A stretch of DNA of 64,000 nt from Butyrivibrio sp. CB08 (GTDB lineage: Bacteria > Bacillota > Clostridia > Lachnospirales > Lachnospiraceae): the NCBI RefSeq assembly GCF_003625485.1, contig NZ_RAIR01000009.1, positions 62,001 to 126,000 on the forward strand, read 5' to 3'. A program made the position numbers and the translations under genes. The notes under the pieces were generated by a model. That model was not told where the DNA came from and did not search any database. It saw only the letters and a program-made list of their open reading frames with translations. Positions 16,384-24,246 of the stretch are shown one piece after another. The first letter of the stretch is position 1; each line of letters begins with the position of its first letter.

Positions 16384-18143
16384 ACAGAAAGCTGAAGAAG
16401 AAAATTATCCTTAATATCCCGTATGTTGCGGTGGGTCTTTTCTGTACCAACCTTGGCGAAGCATGGAGGATTGCCTGGGGAAGCAATATGTCTGAGAAAG
16501 TCCAGGGGCTAGTCCTGTATGGTGGCTTGAGTAAGGCATTTTCAAATATGCTTCCAAGTCTTCATCCGTTTGACCTTTGCGTTGGCATAGCTTTTGGAGC
16601 AGGACTGCGGCTTGCAGTCTATATCAAAAGCAAGAATGCCAAAAACTTTCGTCACGGAAAAGAGTATGGATCAGCACGATGGGGGAATCAGGAGGACATA
16701 GAGCCATTTGAGGACCCGGTGTTCGCCAATAATGTGATTCTTTCACAGACAGAGCGCATTACCATGAACAACAGACCCAAGGATCCAAAGCTTGCGAGGA
16801 ACAAAAACGTCCTTGTGGTAGGTGGTTCCGGTTCTGGTAAGACAAGGTTTTTCATAAAGCCGAACCTCTTACAGTTCCACAGTTCCTATGTTTTGACTGA
16901 TCCTAAGGGAACCGTCATCAATGAAGTTGGTAACGCTTTTGTACAGGCTGGCTACAGAATAAAAATATTCAATACTGTGAATTTCAAGAAGAGCATGCAT
17001 TTCAATCCGTTCCAGTATATCCATTCGGAGTCTGACATATTGAAGCTCGTAACAACACTCATGGCAAATACCAAGGGTGAGGGCACTCCCGGAGATCCTT
17101 TCTGGGAGAAAGCCGAGAAGCTGCTTTATACAGCACTTATCGGCATGATCTATTATGAGGCTCCTGAGGAAGAGAGGAATTTTAATACACTTGTTGAAAT
17201 GATCAATTCCATGGAGGTAAGGGAGGATGATGAATCATTCCAGAATGCAGTGGATATCCTGTTTTCAAGGCTTGAGAAAAAGAATCCTGATCACTTCGCA
17301 GTAAGGCAGTATAACAAATACAAATTAGCTGCCGGAAAGACCGCAAAATCCATTTTGGTTTCATGCGGTGCAAGGCTTGCCTGCTTTGACATTGAGCAGG
17401 TTCGTGAAGTTATGAGTTATGACGAGCTGGAGCTTGATACGCTTGGGGATAAGAAGACGATACTGTTCCTTATCATGTCAGATACGGACAGTACTTTTAA
17501 TTTCCTTATCAGTATCATCTACAGCCAATTGTTCAACCTTCTTTGTGAAAAGGCCGATGATGTGTACGGTGGAAAGCTCCCTGTGCATGTACGCTGCCTC
17601 ATTGATGAGGCGGCGAATATCGGCCAGATACCTAACCTGGAAAAGCTCATGGCTACCATACGAAGCCGTGAGATATCAGCAGCGCTGGTTCTGCAGGCAA
17701 AGTCACAGCTGAAGGCGATATACAAGGATAATGCAGAGACCATCTGTGCAAACTGCGATTCGCAGATATTCCTTGGCGGATCCGAGCAGTCAACGCTTAA
17801 AGATATAAACGCTACTCTCGGAAAAGAGACCATTGATATGTACAACACAGGTGAGTCAAGGGGAAGTCAGCCAAGTTACAACATGAATTATCAGAAGCTT
17901 GGACATGACCTTATGAGCATTGATGAGCTTTCCGTAATGGATGGCTCAAAATGTATCGTGCAGGTAAGGGGCGTAAGACCTTTCCTGTCAGATAAATATG
18001 ATCTTACGCAGCATCCGAACTACAAGTACACAGCGGATGCAGACAAAAAGAACTGGTTTGATGTGGAGAAGTACCTTAGCCACAGAGTAGTTCTTAAACC
18101 TGATGATGAATATGAAGTCATCGAGGTAACAGATGAGGACTAA
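16380..18143 (+). CDS. virD4: VirD4/TraG-type coupling ATPase
   Basis: 587-aa type IV coupling protein that links the relaxase-DNA complex to the conjugation channel. N-terminal membrane region (about residues 8-85), then a soluble TraG/VirD4 RecA domain with Walker A VVGGSGSGKTRFFIKPN (about 142-158), VLTDPKGTV, the all-alpha domain, and Walker B region HVRCLIDEAANIGQIPNLEK (about 400-420). The length is normal for the family. It is coupled by a 4-bp overlap to pcfB. In the empty element the next gene would be maff2, which is now split by an IME. Intact and probably functional. Confidence 0.93.
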   Translation: MNRKLKKKIILNIPYVAVGLFCTNLGEAWRIAWGSNMSEKVQGLVLYGGLSKAFSNMLPSLHPFDLCVGIAFGAGLRLAVYIKSKNAKNFRHGKEYGSARWGNQEDIEPFEDPVFANNVILSQTERITMNNRPKDPKLARNKNVLVVGGSGSGKTRFFIKPNLLQFHSSYVLTDPKGTVINEVGNAFVQAGYRIKIFNTVNFKKSMHFNPFQYIHSESDILKLVTTLMANTKGEGTPGDPFWEKAEKLLYTALIGMIYYEAPEEERNFNTLVEMINSMEVREDDESFQNAVDILFSRLEKKNPDHFAVRQYNKYKLAAGKTAKSILVSCGARLACFDIEQVREVMSYDELELDTLGDKKTILFLIMSDTDSTFNFLISIIYSQLFNLLCEKADDVYGGKLPVHVRCLIDEAANIGQIPNLEKLMATIRSREISAALVLQAKSQLKAIYKDNAETICANCDSQIFLGGSEQSTLKDINATLGKETIDMYNTGESRGSQPSYNMNYQKLGHDLMSIDELSVMDGSKCIVQVRGVRPFLSDKYDLTQHPNYKYTADADKKNWFDVEKYLSHRVVLKPDDEYEVIEVTDED

Positions 18144-18225
18144 GATCCATTGCTGTGTCGATAAAGGGCATGGCTCTAAAGGTCTTTTCCTATAAAAGCC
18201 TTTAAACAGGCAGGTGTGGCCACAC

Positions 18226-18358
18226 GCAGGAAATCAGTCGACGGATTTTCTGCAGCAACTATCAACCGGCACTCAAAAAGGAGAGTGTCGCTAACCAACA
18301 AAAAATATTGGAAGGAGGATGCCAGAAACGCAGTAATATAAAGCTATGCTGCGTTTTT
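18226..18358 (+). promoter_or_regulatory. Structured leader between virD4 and maff2
   Basis: The 228-bp spacer holds a GTGTGGCCACAC palindrome (18214-18225), a 10-bp stem GCAGGAAATC/GATTTTCTGC (18226-18253), and a T-tailed hairpin AAACGCAG/CTGCGTTT (18326-18333 and 18349-18356) that ends 14 bp before the maff2 ATG. GGAAGGAGG lies inside the region just upstream of the last hairpin, and the hairpin falls between this ribosome-binding-like motif and the ATG. Confidence 0.5.
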
Positions 18359-18371
18359 GGTTTTCAAAATC

Positions 18372-18542
18372 ATGGCATTTTTTCAGAGTTCAATCACAAC
18401 ATTGCAGACAATCGTAATTGCCCTTGGCGCAGGCCTTGGAGTATGGGGAGGTATTAACCTTCTTGAAGGTTATGGAAATGACAATCCCGGGGCTAAGTCA
18501 CAGGGAATGAAGCAGCTTATACCCAGTTTGTTGGAACACTAA
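18372..18542 (+). pseudogene. maff2: maff2 5' part, interrupted by the IME
   Basis: Begins MAFFQSSITTLQTIVIALGA and runs through GLGVWGGINLLEGYGNDNPG to MKQL, the N-terminal two thirds of a Maff2-family protein: a small, hydrophobic, pilin-like protein of Gram-positive T4SS regions. After codon 49 the frame enters IME sequence and stops at 18542 (56 aa in total). The missing C-terminus is found at 28971-29042. The full protein would be 70 aa with two membrane segments. Unless the IME excises, the native C-terminus is not made. Confidence 0.88.
18508..18530 (+). other. IME attL junction
   Basis: Left junction. maff2 sequence ending GGGAATGAAG is joined at shared CAGC(T) to the IME half-site TTATACCCAGTTTG. 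Together with the right half-site, the inferred attP has the two inverted half-sites separated by six bases (CACAGC), centring the exchange on the dinucleotide CA. Confidence 0.75.
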
Positions 18543-18644
18543 ATACGAAAGGAAAAGCATAATCCAGATAGCCGTAGAAGTGTAGGTAAAATAATAGCTA
18601 TTTTTGAAAAGTTCATACAGTAATTGCCGTGAGAACGGACTTTC

Positions 18645-18683
18645 AAAAAGTCTTAATGAAGAAGATTTCATTGAGGCTTTTTT
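18645..18683. terminator. Bidirectional terminator hairpin at IME left end
   Basis: AAAAAGTCTTAATGAA (18645) pairs with TTCATTGAGGCTTTTTT (18667-18683), with a few G-U pairs and a 6-nt loop. A-run on one side and T-run on the other allow termination in both directions, insulating the IME from maff2 transcription. Confidence 0.75.
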
Positions 18684-18717
18684 ATTTTGCATTGTTACGG
18701 CAGTTACCGAGGGGAAG

Positions 18718-18794
18718 TTTTCCTCCTCTTTTCTTCCCCTCCTTCCCTTTTCTTTCCTTCCTTCTTCCCCTAGAAAGAAGAGAAAAAGAAAGAA
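18718..18794 (+). repeat. 54-nt polypyrimidine tract followed by a 23-nt polypurine tract
   Basis: From 18718 to 18771 every base is C or T; from 18772 to 18794 every base is A or G; a second purine block (18797-18810) and an A/C/T-only stretch (about 18812-18871) follow. Such mirror-prone tracts can form intramolecular triplexes. The 394-bp stretch 18543-18936 has no convincing gene, although frames are open across it. Confidence 0.8.
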
Positions 18795-18936
18795 CCAAAG
18801 AAAAAGAGAATAAAGATATACCCTATTTACTAACTAATCTTATCCTATCCATCCTATCTTATCTCTTCTTTTCGTTCTTTCCGTGCCGGAAACTACATAG
18901 CAGACCAAGAGGGCAGTCAGAAAGGAGCAAAAACAT

Positions 18937-19215
18937 ATGAGTAGCTTGACCAAGACGGAACAGGAGACAGTAATCAACTTCAATGTGGCAGAAACAGAGG
19001 CAGTTGTCTTTACCAGAGACAGAGCAGTTATGCGAAAACTTGACTCGTTAGTTACCGAGTTCCCAAGTGTGTATAGGTGCATAAAGGCAACAGATATCGA
19101 CAAGACCTATGTTATGCCCAAGCAGTACGTTAGTTACCGTAAACCTAGACGCATATCAGCGGCTAGAAGGAAACAGATCCAGCAGCAAATGCAGGACATC
19201 AACAATGCAAAATGA
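18937..19215 (+). CDS. Small conserved IME protein
   Basis: 92-aa protein. The N-terminus (MSSLTKTEQETVINFNVAE followed by AVVFTRDRAVMRKLDSL) matches a family of roughly 90-150 aa proteins common on Firmicutes mobilizable elements and usually annotated hypothetical. The C-terminus is Arg/Lys/Gln rich (RKPRRISAARRKQIQQQMQ). AAAGGAGC lies about 8 bp upstream. It is the first gene of the IME, 13 bp before the small serine recombinase. Function unknown. Confidence 0.6.
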   Translation: MSSLTKTEQETVINFNVAETEAVVFTRDRAVMRKLDSLVTEFPSVYRCIKATDIDKTYVMPKQYVSYRKPRRISAARRKQIQQQMQDINNAK

Positions 19216-19228
19216 ACGGAGGTTATCT

Positions 19229-19846
19229 ATGAGCGAGACAATCTATGGCTATGCAAGGGTTTCTACCCGTGAACAGAACGAAGACAGACAGATCCTTGCA
19301 TTAATGGAGATGGGAGTGCCCCAGAGCAACATCTATCTAGACAAACTTTCAGGGAAGGACTTTGAGCGCCCGCAGTACAAGAAACTGCTTAAAAAGCTCA
19401 ATGATAATTCTGTACTGTATATCAAATCCATCGATAGGCTAGGGCGTAACTATCATGATCTCAGTGATCAGTGGCGGATCATTACCAAGGAAAAGGGGGC
19501 TGATATTGTAGTTATTGATATGCCGCTTCTCGACACAAGGCGTGAAAAGAGCTTGTTGGGAACGTTTATCAGTGACCTTATTCTTGCCCTGTTGTCATAC
19601 GTGGCAGAGACCGAGTACCAAACCATCCATCAGAGGCAGGCTGAAGGGATTGCTGCTGCAAAGGCAAGGGGAATAAAGTTTGGAAGGAAGCCTTCTCCGT
19701 TGCCACCAAATTTTCACGAGGTGTATCAGAGGTGGAAAATGGGGAAAATAACAGTTAAGCAGGCTGCATTTGAGTGTGGAATGCCACAAGCAACATTTTA
19801 TTACAAAGCAAGGGGGTATCAGAAAGCCACCATTTTAAATGACTGA
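19229..19846 (+). CDS. Small serine recombinase (resolvase/invertase family)
   Basis: 205-aa recombinase with the complete resolvase catalytic domain: nucleophile Ser12 in YGYARVSTREQ, DKLSGKDFERPQY, IKSIDRLGRNY, the E-helix (LLSYVAETEYQTIHQRQAEG) and a C-terminal HTH_7 (KITVKQAAFECGMPQATFYY). Start 19229 is set by CGGAGG 8 bp upstream. In size and layout it equals resolvases and DNA invertases, and it is separate from the large serine recombinase that presumably moves the IME. A 164-bp segment bounded by 15-bp perfect inverted repeats begins 15 bp after its stop, so it may act on that DNA. Confidence 0.9.
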   Translation: MSETIYGYARVSTREQNEDRQILALMEMGVPQSNIYLDKLSGKDFERPQYKKLLKKLNDNSVLYIKSIDRLGRNYHDLSDQWRIITKEKGADIVVIDMPLLDTRREKSLLGTFISDLILALLSYVAETEYQTIHQRQAEGIAAAKARGIKFGRKPSPLPPNFHEVYQRWKMGKITVKQAAFECGMPQATFYYKARGYQKATILND

Positions 19847-19860
19847 TTATTTCTAAGAAT

Positions 19861-20024
19861 GTGTACCTTCTTGGAATTTTATAGCAATTGCCTGCCTTCC
19901 ATTAATATATCATATTTCGTATATTTCTTTTGTTAAAATTGTATAAACATGTCAACCATGCGGTTTACAAGTGAGTTGATTGTTGTGTCGGGATTATAAG
20001 AATCACCCATCCAAGAAGGTACAC
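19861..20024. repeat. 15-bp perfect inverted repeats bounding a 134-bp segment
   Basis: GTGTACCTTCTTGGA (19861-19875) and its exact reverse complement TCCAAGAAGGTACAC (20010-20024) bracket 134 bp of AT-rich noncoding DNA between the small serine recombinase and the first cargo gene. The segment contains TATAAA (19942-19947) in the plus direction and a perfect TTGACA on the minus strand (about 19951-19956), but I cannot find a full two-box promoter in either direction. It is a candidate invertible switch or resolution site. Confidence 0.6.
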
Positions 20025-20097
20025 TTTATTAAACAAAAAATACTAAAAAACCAAATAAATACATAATGCTGTTTTGAGGCTTAGAAAGGAGAAATCT

Positions 20098-20406
20098 ATG
20101 CCGGGATCGATATCAGAATACAAGTGCTTGTGCGCGGATAGAATAAAAAAAGTTGGAATAATAGTTCAAATAATTAATTCCATTGTCGGAGTGATTTTAC
20201 TTTTTGCTCTATTTGATGATTGGAATATGATGTGGCTCTATGCTATTGTCAGTTGCGTCGCACTATGTGTTTCTGGTTATGTTACAAGAATTCTGTGTGA
20301 CTGTCTGTCTGTAATTACAGAAAATCAATATTTAGATTACATGAATAGGAATATTCATTCTGACGTGGCAAAAAAGGATGCTTCTGAACAACTTCCTGAA
20401 TTATAA
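20098..20406 (+). CDS. Two-span membrane protein, IME cargo
   Basis: 102-aa protein with two transmembrane helices (about residues 20-42 and 47-70: VGIIVQIINSIVGVILLFAL and MMWLYAIVSCVALCVSGYV) and a short charged C-terminus. The start at 20098 has GAAAGGAG 6 bp upstream. It is the first of five cargo genes after the inverted-repeat segment and 12 bp before the zinc-ribbon/TPR membrane protein. I recognise no named family. Confidence 0.65.
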   Translation: MPGSISEYKCLCADRIKKVGIIVQIINSIVGVILLFALFDDWNMMWLYAIVSCVALCVSGYVTRILCDCLSVITENQYLDYMNRNIHSDVAKKDASEQLPEL

Positions 20407-20418
20407 AGGAGATGCTGT

Positions 20419-21879
20419 ATGAGCGAAAGATTCCAAGAGTTAGGAAAAATACATAAAAATTTGTATTACGAAGGCAGCCCTGTGATAATTGAGGCTGGTG
20501 CGTTATATAAAGATGCTGAGAATTCTGAAGTCCTTGTACAGGTAAAGCTGAGAAATATTAGCGATAAGCATATTTCTTCATGCAAAATATTAGTTAGATC
20601 ATTTGAAAATAACGGTCAACGATTAGGCGATGATATTGAACATTCTTTTTTGGATCTAGATATAGCAAATGGTGAGACTTTTGGTGAAAAGGTGCCTATA
20701 TATCTCGCTGATTCAAATACAAGAATGATTTCTGTTGCCGTAAGTGAGATTGTTTTCAAGGATAAACAGATATGGAGTTCAGATGAAAAATCTGTTTGGA
20801 GTCCAGTTGAAGAACCGAAAAAACTAATAGATGAGCTAAAAGATGAAGAGTTAGTTCAACAATATAAAGTTGAAGTCGATATTGATGCTGAGTATGTCCC
20901 AGAAAAGCGTAGGGGATTATTTTTGTGTGCTTGTGGGGCAATTAATCTGGATAATGTAGGACAGTGTCATAACTGTGGTAAAAGTTATGAGATGTTACGT
21001 GAAAAGCTGAACATTGAGGAACTATCTAAAGCTTCTAAAGAACGATTAGCTAATATAAAAGTTGAAGAAGATTTAAAAAAGAAAAAAGAGCTCGAAGCAA
21101 AAGCAAAAACAAAAAAAGCTGTGATTATTTGTGCGGTTTTGCTGGCTATTATTTTCGTGGCATTTATCGGAATTGACTTTTCTAAGTATCAAAAAGGTGT
21201 AGGCTTACTTAAGGCCGAGAAGTATGACGAGGCTTTAGCTCAGTTCCAAAAAGTGAAAGTGATTGACACATCTTCACAAATAAAACAAATATATCAAGCT
21301 CAGAATTATGCTGAAGGCATTAAATGCATAGAATCACTGCAGTATTCTAGGGCGATAGAATATTTTTCTCTTTGTGGAGATTATAAAGATGCAAGGCAAA
21401 AAGCAGACGACATACGTCCGTACGTTGCTATTGAAGAAGCATCAAAAAAGATGATAGAAGGGGATTTGATAAAAGCCAGAGAATTATTGGAAGGTGTCCC
21501 AGAAAATATAAAAAGCGATGTGCCAGAAGTTTCACAGTATATTGGCTTGATTGATGAGGCAATAGGTTCTGGTTGGGGTGGAATATGGGAATTCCCTACT
21601 GGAGTAGGTGATCCGATTATGTATTATGTTGATTTAAAGATTATAGGTGGAGAGATATATGCTCAATTTACAAGTCATAATATTAAATTTGATCTTGATT
21701 TAGATATGGGAATGGGCAAAATCGAAGGGAACGTTGTAAATATACCAGGTAAGGATTATACACCAAGGCTTATTTCCAGCAAGAGGATGTCGGTTTATGG
21801 AGATGACGATACAGACGGAGAATTTTATAAAACAGAAACATTTGAGCAAATGTGGCAATTAAGAAATATGGATAAATAG
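20419..21879 (+). CDS. Zinc-ribbon, single-span, TPR-like membrane protein, IME cargo
   Basis: 486-aa protein. The N-terminal beta-sandwich-like domain (about 1-140) is followed by a zinc ribbon (LFLCACGAINLDNVGQCHNC, about 172-191), a lysine-rich coiled coil, one transmembrane helix (AVIICAVLLAIIFVAFIGI, about 234-252), TPR-like repeats (KAEKYDEALAQFQKVKVID; LQYSRAIEYFSLCGDYKDA) and a C-terminal beta domain (about 380-486). It would have a cytosolic sensor part and an extracellular repeat domain. It is encoded with two lipoproteins and a small membrane protein, so it may form an envelope complex. Function unknown. Confidence 0.65.
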   Translation: MSERFQELGKIHKNLYYEGSPVIIEAGALYKDAENSEVLVQVKLRNISDKHISSCKILVRSFENNGQRLGDDIEHSFLDLDIANGETFGEKVPIYLADSNTRMISVAVSEIVFKDKQIWSSDEKSVWSPVEEPKKLIDELKDEELVQQYKVEVDIDAEYVPEKRRGLFLCACGAINLDNVGQCHNCGKSYEMLREKLNIEELSKASKERLANIKVEEDLKKKKELEAKAKTKKAVIICAVLLAIIFVAFIGIDFSKYQKGVGLLKAEKYDEALAQFQKVKVIDTSSQIKQIYQAQNYAEGIKCIESLQYSRAIEYFSLCGDYKDARQKADDIRPYVAIEEASKKMIEGDLIKARELLEGVPENIKSDVPEVSQYIGLIDEAIGSGWGGIWEFPTGVGDPIMYYVDLKIIGGEIYAQFTSHNIKFDLDLDMGMGKIEGNVVNIPGKDYTPRLISSKRMSVYGDDDTDGEFYKTETFEQMWQLRNMDK

Positions 21880-21899
21880 ATTATTTGAGGAGGCCTACT

Positions 21900-22346
21900 A
21901 TGAAAAGGACAGTAGCATTGTGCATTTTTGTTATGTCACTTTTGGTTTCTGCATGTGGGAAAGATTACAATAAAAACGATTTTAGTTCTGTGATAAAAAC
22001 TATCTCATGGAACATGACAATGGAGGATATAGTCTTATTAGAAGGGACACCAGATGACACACATGAATCTCTTGGGTCTACATTTGCCGAATACGAAGGC
22101 AAGCTTGATGGATATAAAGGTACATATATCTATAGGTTTGATGAAAATGGAACCTTAGATTTTATTAAATTCAGGTTTGAAGAAGGCTATGATGCAAATT
22201 CGTATATAAATGCTTTTATTGAAGAATATGGAGAGCCAGATAAGAAAAATGATTATTCTGATGATTGGTATGGGTTGGTGCAAGGTGAAAAAGCATTATT
22301 TGCATATACCAAGGACACCATGGTAGAAGTTGATAAAGTAGATTAA
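21900..22346 (+). CDS. Lipoprotein, IME cargo
   Basis: 148-aa predicted lipoprotein: signal peptide MKRTVALCIFVMSLLVSAC with a lipobox LVSAC (lipidated Cys19), then a mature domain of about 130 aa. The segment WNMTMEDIVLLEGTPDD resembles the motif of OmlA/BamE-like folds, where a W/M-turn-E region binds proteins. TTGAGGAGG lies 7-8 bp before the ATG. It lies 20 bp downstream of the zinc-ribbon/TPR gene. It would be anchored on the outer face of the membrane. Confidence 0.7.
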   Translation: MKRTVALCIFVMSLLVSACGKDYNKNDFSSVIKTISWNMTMEDIVLLEGTPDDTHESLGSTFAEYEGKLDGYKGTYIYRFDENGTLDFIKFRFEEGYDANSYINAFIEEYGEPDKKNDYSDDWYGLVQGEKALFAYTKDTMVEVDKVD

Positions 22347-22412
22347 AAAGCATGAAGAGGCATACGCTGATAGTTTTTTGACAGATAGTCAAGAGAATTG
22401 GAGATATATACG

Positions 22413-22913
22413 ATGAAAAAAAGCGTGACATATATAGATACTGAGACTGCTGCGGCTATCTTTGGCGTTACTAAAAATACTGTTACAAATTATTGTAGAA
22501 AAGATGAGATTAAAGGTTGTAAAAAAGATGATAAAGGTAGGTGGCTGATTCCGGTTGATTCAATTAAGCCACTGACAAAGAAAGAGAAGATAACAGCACT
22601 ACAAGGAATACTGATTGTAAAAAACAATCCGAATGAACGTCCCCAATGGCTTGAAAATGAAACCAGTGTGAAAGGATTGGAATTATCTCTCAAGTACCTT
22701 TTTGATAACGGTTATATTTGTAATTATAAGCAAAAAAGAAAGAATGCGATATTAAAGATTGATAAAATACAATTAACTAATAAAGGGATGGATTTAGCTT
22801 TAGGTGGTGGGGGTAATAAAGCTCTAAACGTTGCTGTATCAACATTTAAAGAGTTGTTAAATCTGGTGACGCCGATTGCATCACTATATTTACAATATAA
22901 GTCATTGAGATAA
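22413..22913 (+). CDS. HTH protein, IME cargo
   Basis: 166-aa protein. The N-terminal MerR/excisionase-like HTH is YIDTETAAAIFGVTKNTVTN, followed by a basic wing (KGRWLIPVDSI, the typical 'W.IP' of Xis-like folds). The rest is helical with a Gly-rich loop (LALGGGGNKALNVA) and a hydrophobic C-terminus. The start at 22413 is supported by GGAG 9-10 bp upstream. It may regulate the cargo operon. It is embedded between two lipoprotein genes. Confidence 0.65.
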   Translation: MKKSVTYIDTETAAAIFGVTKNTVTNYCRKDEIKGCKKDDKGRWLIPVDSIKPLTKKEKITALQGILIVKNNPNERPQWLENETSVKGLELSLKYLFDNGYICNYKQKRKNAILKIDKIQLTNKGMDLALGGGGNKALNVAVSTFKELLNLVTPIASLYLQYKSLR

Positions 22914-22956
22914 TGAATTAGTACGTAAAGTAGAATATAGAAAAGGAATGTGAAAG

Positions 22957-23487
22957 ATGAATAAAATTGTCAAAATTAGAAAAATTATCGTAGTTGTAGC
23001 AACGATGTTGATAATGTGTAGTTGCGGTAGTTCCAATGAAAGTGGCATCGTAAAAGAATTTCAAAAGTCTCTGCTAAGACCTGAAACATTTACTATAAGA
23101 GATGCATGGACTTTAGATGGTTCGGTGCGAACAAAGGAGTTCTATGAGGATCTAAAATCTCTTTACAAAGATGAAAAGGCATATGAGCGGGATTATGCTG
23201 AACAGACAAGAGATTGCAATTTTATTTTACTGCATTGTACATATGAAAATGCAGGAGGTGTGATGGAAGAACATTATGTATTATACGATAAGGATACTGA
23301 TAAATATACAGATTATTCAATGAGTGATATTACTGATATAGGTAGCAAAGTAGGTACAATACCAAGCGGAGAACAGTTTGTATTTGACGCAGCAGGCGAT
23401 TACTTGGACAGTTATGATTACGGAAATAAGCTTACAACATGGACAGATAGTCAGATTGATAGTTTGAACAAAACTTTGAAGAAATAA
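22957..23487 (+). CDS. Lipoprotein, IME cargo
   Basis: 176-aa predicted lipoprotein. A basic N-terminus and hydrophobic core (IIVVVATMLIMCSCGSS) end in a lipobox-like IMCSC. The mature part is acidic and Tyr-rich, with no family I know. GAAAAGGAATG precedes the ATG. It is the last cargo gene, ended by a strong terminator at 23516-23547. It could be a secreted immunity, exclusion or envelope-protection factor; the sequence does not decide. Confidence 0.65.
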   Translation: MNKIVKIRKIIVVVATMLIMCSCGSSNESGIVKEFQKSLLRPETFTIRDAWTLDGSVRTKEFYEDLKSLYKDEKAYERDYAEQTRDCNFILLHCTYENAGGVMEEHYVLYDKDTDKYTDYSMSDITDIGSKVGTIPSGEQFVFDAAGDYLDSYDYGNKLTTWTDSQIDSLNKTLKK

Positions 23488-23515
23488 ATCTAAATCACTT
23501 CAGTATGAAGCAAAG

Positions 23516-23547
23516 AGGATTATTCCAAAACGGAATAGTCCTTTTTT
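23516..23547 (+). terminator. Terminator of the IME cargo operon
   Basis: AGGATTATTCC pairs with GGAATAGTCCT around AAAAC, followed by TTTTTT. It lies 28 bp after the lipoprotein stop codon. Confidence 0.85.
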
Positions 23548-23598
23548 CTTTGTTCTGCAGGACAAAAGATAAATTTTATTGAAGGGAGGCGATCTATA

Positions 23599-23916
23599 TT
23601 GATAGATCCAACTGTAACAACTAACAAAGGCGTTGAGAACGCCGAGAAGAATCTCGAGCAGGCTAAGCATAGGCTTGCTACCGAGAAGAAGAAAGCTAAT
23701 GACGCTCGTAGGAGAATTGAGAACCGTCACAAGTATATGATGGGTGGCGTTGTTCACAAATATTTTCCTGAGTGTTTCAGCTTTGAAGAGGGTGAGATGA
23801 ATGAAATCCTCAAAGCAGCATTGGCAACACAGGAATGCAAATCTGTGATAAATGCCATCAAGTCCAGAGCAAGAAGTCAGGCTGTGAAATCAGCAGAAAG
23901 CGAGGTGAACTCATGA
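23599..23916 (+). CDS. DUF3847-like mobilization accessory protein
   Basis: 105-aa helical protein with a coiled-coil N-terminus (NLEQAKHRLATEKKKANDAR) and the motif RRRIENRHKYMMGG-V-HKYFPE that recalls DUF3847 proteins, which are encoded next to MobQ relaxases. The start is TTG 23599 with GGGAGG 9 bp upstream. It precedes a structured 330-bp segment and the relaxase gene, the usual place for a MobC-like accessory protein that binds oriT. The assignment is by motif style and context. Confidence 0.6.
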   Translation: MIDPTVTTNKGVENAEKNLEQAKHRLATEKKKANDARRRIENRHKYMMGGVVHKYFPECFSFEEGEMNEILKAALATQECKSVINAIKSRARSQAVKSAESEVNS

Positions 23917-23952
23917 TGACCCGAGTACCAACCATTCCCACCACTTCTCTTT

Positions 23953-24148
23953 CACCCAATTTATTGGGTGCGCACAGATGTACCATCTCCGATGGTACGT
24001 GCGCTCTACCGAGGGTCTCCTGCGGAGGGCGTTGCCCATGTTGCCCATGTGCAATAGGGGCAGCTGTGCTTCCCCTACAGCGCAGAGAGCAGCGCTTACC
24101 CCATCGTTCATCCTCTAGACGTCATAGCCATTCTACAAGTGGCTATGA
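23953..24148 (+). other. Hairpin-rich segment, candidate IME oriT
   Basis: Within 23917-24246, the noncoding gap before the relaxase, I see CACCCAA/TTGGGTG (23953-23970), a nested hairpin GCGCAC..GTACCAT/ATGGTAC-GTGCGC (23970-24004), a direct repeat TTGCCCATG x2 (24032-24049), and a 9-bp stem TCATAGCCA/TGGCTATGA (24122-24148). It is more GC-rich than the surroundings. Location upstream of a MobQ relaxase gene and dense inverted repeats fit an origin of transfer; the nic site is not identified. Confidence 0.45.
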
Positions 24149-24246
24149 GGTTACGAGGATAGTTCGCCTTTCAGAGCACTATGGGGAACGTGAACGCTTA
24201 CGTTCTGCTCTGAAGGCTATGCGTGCGGCAGAAAGGAGGTTGGCTG

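Noticed and set aside
18357-18542. Maff2-like ORF as an intact short gene
   Set aside because: The conserved C-terminal segment is missing and is found in frame 10.46 kb downstream, so it is an interrupted gene.
18604-18940. Open frames across the polypyrimidine tract
   Set aside because: They arise from stop-free pyrimidine/purine composition (Phe/Leu/Ser and Lys/Arg runs) and lack ribosome binding sites.
19861-20024. MITE or IS remnant bounded by 15-bp inverted repeats
   Set aside because: No target-site duplication is visible outside the repeats and no transposase family ends are recognised; kept as a possible recombinase-linked segment.
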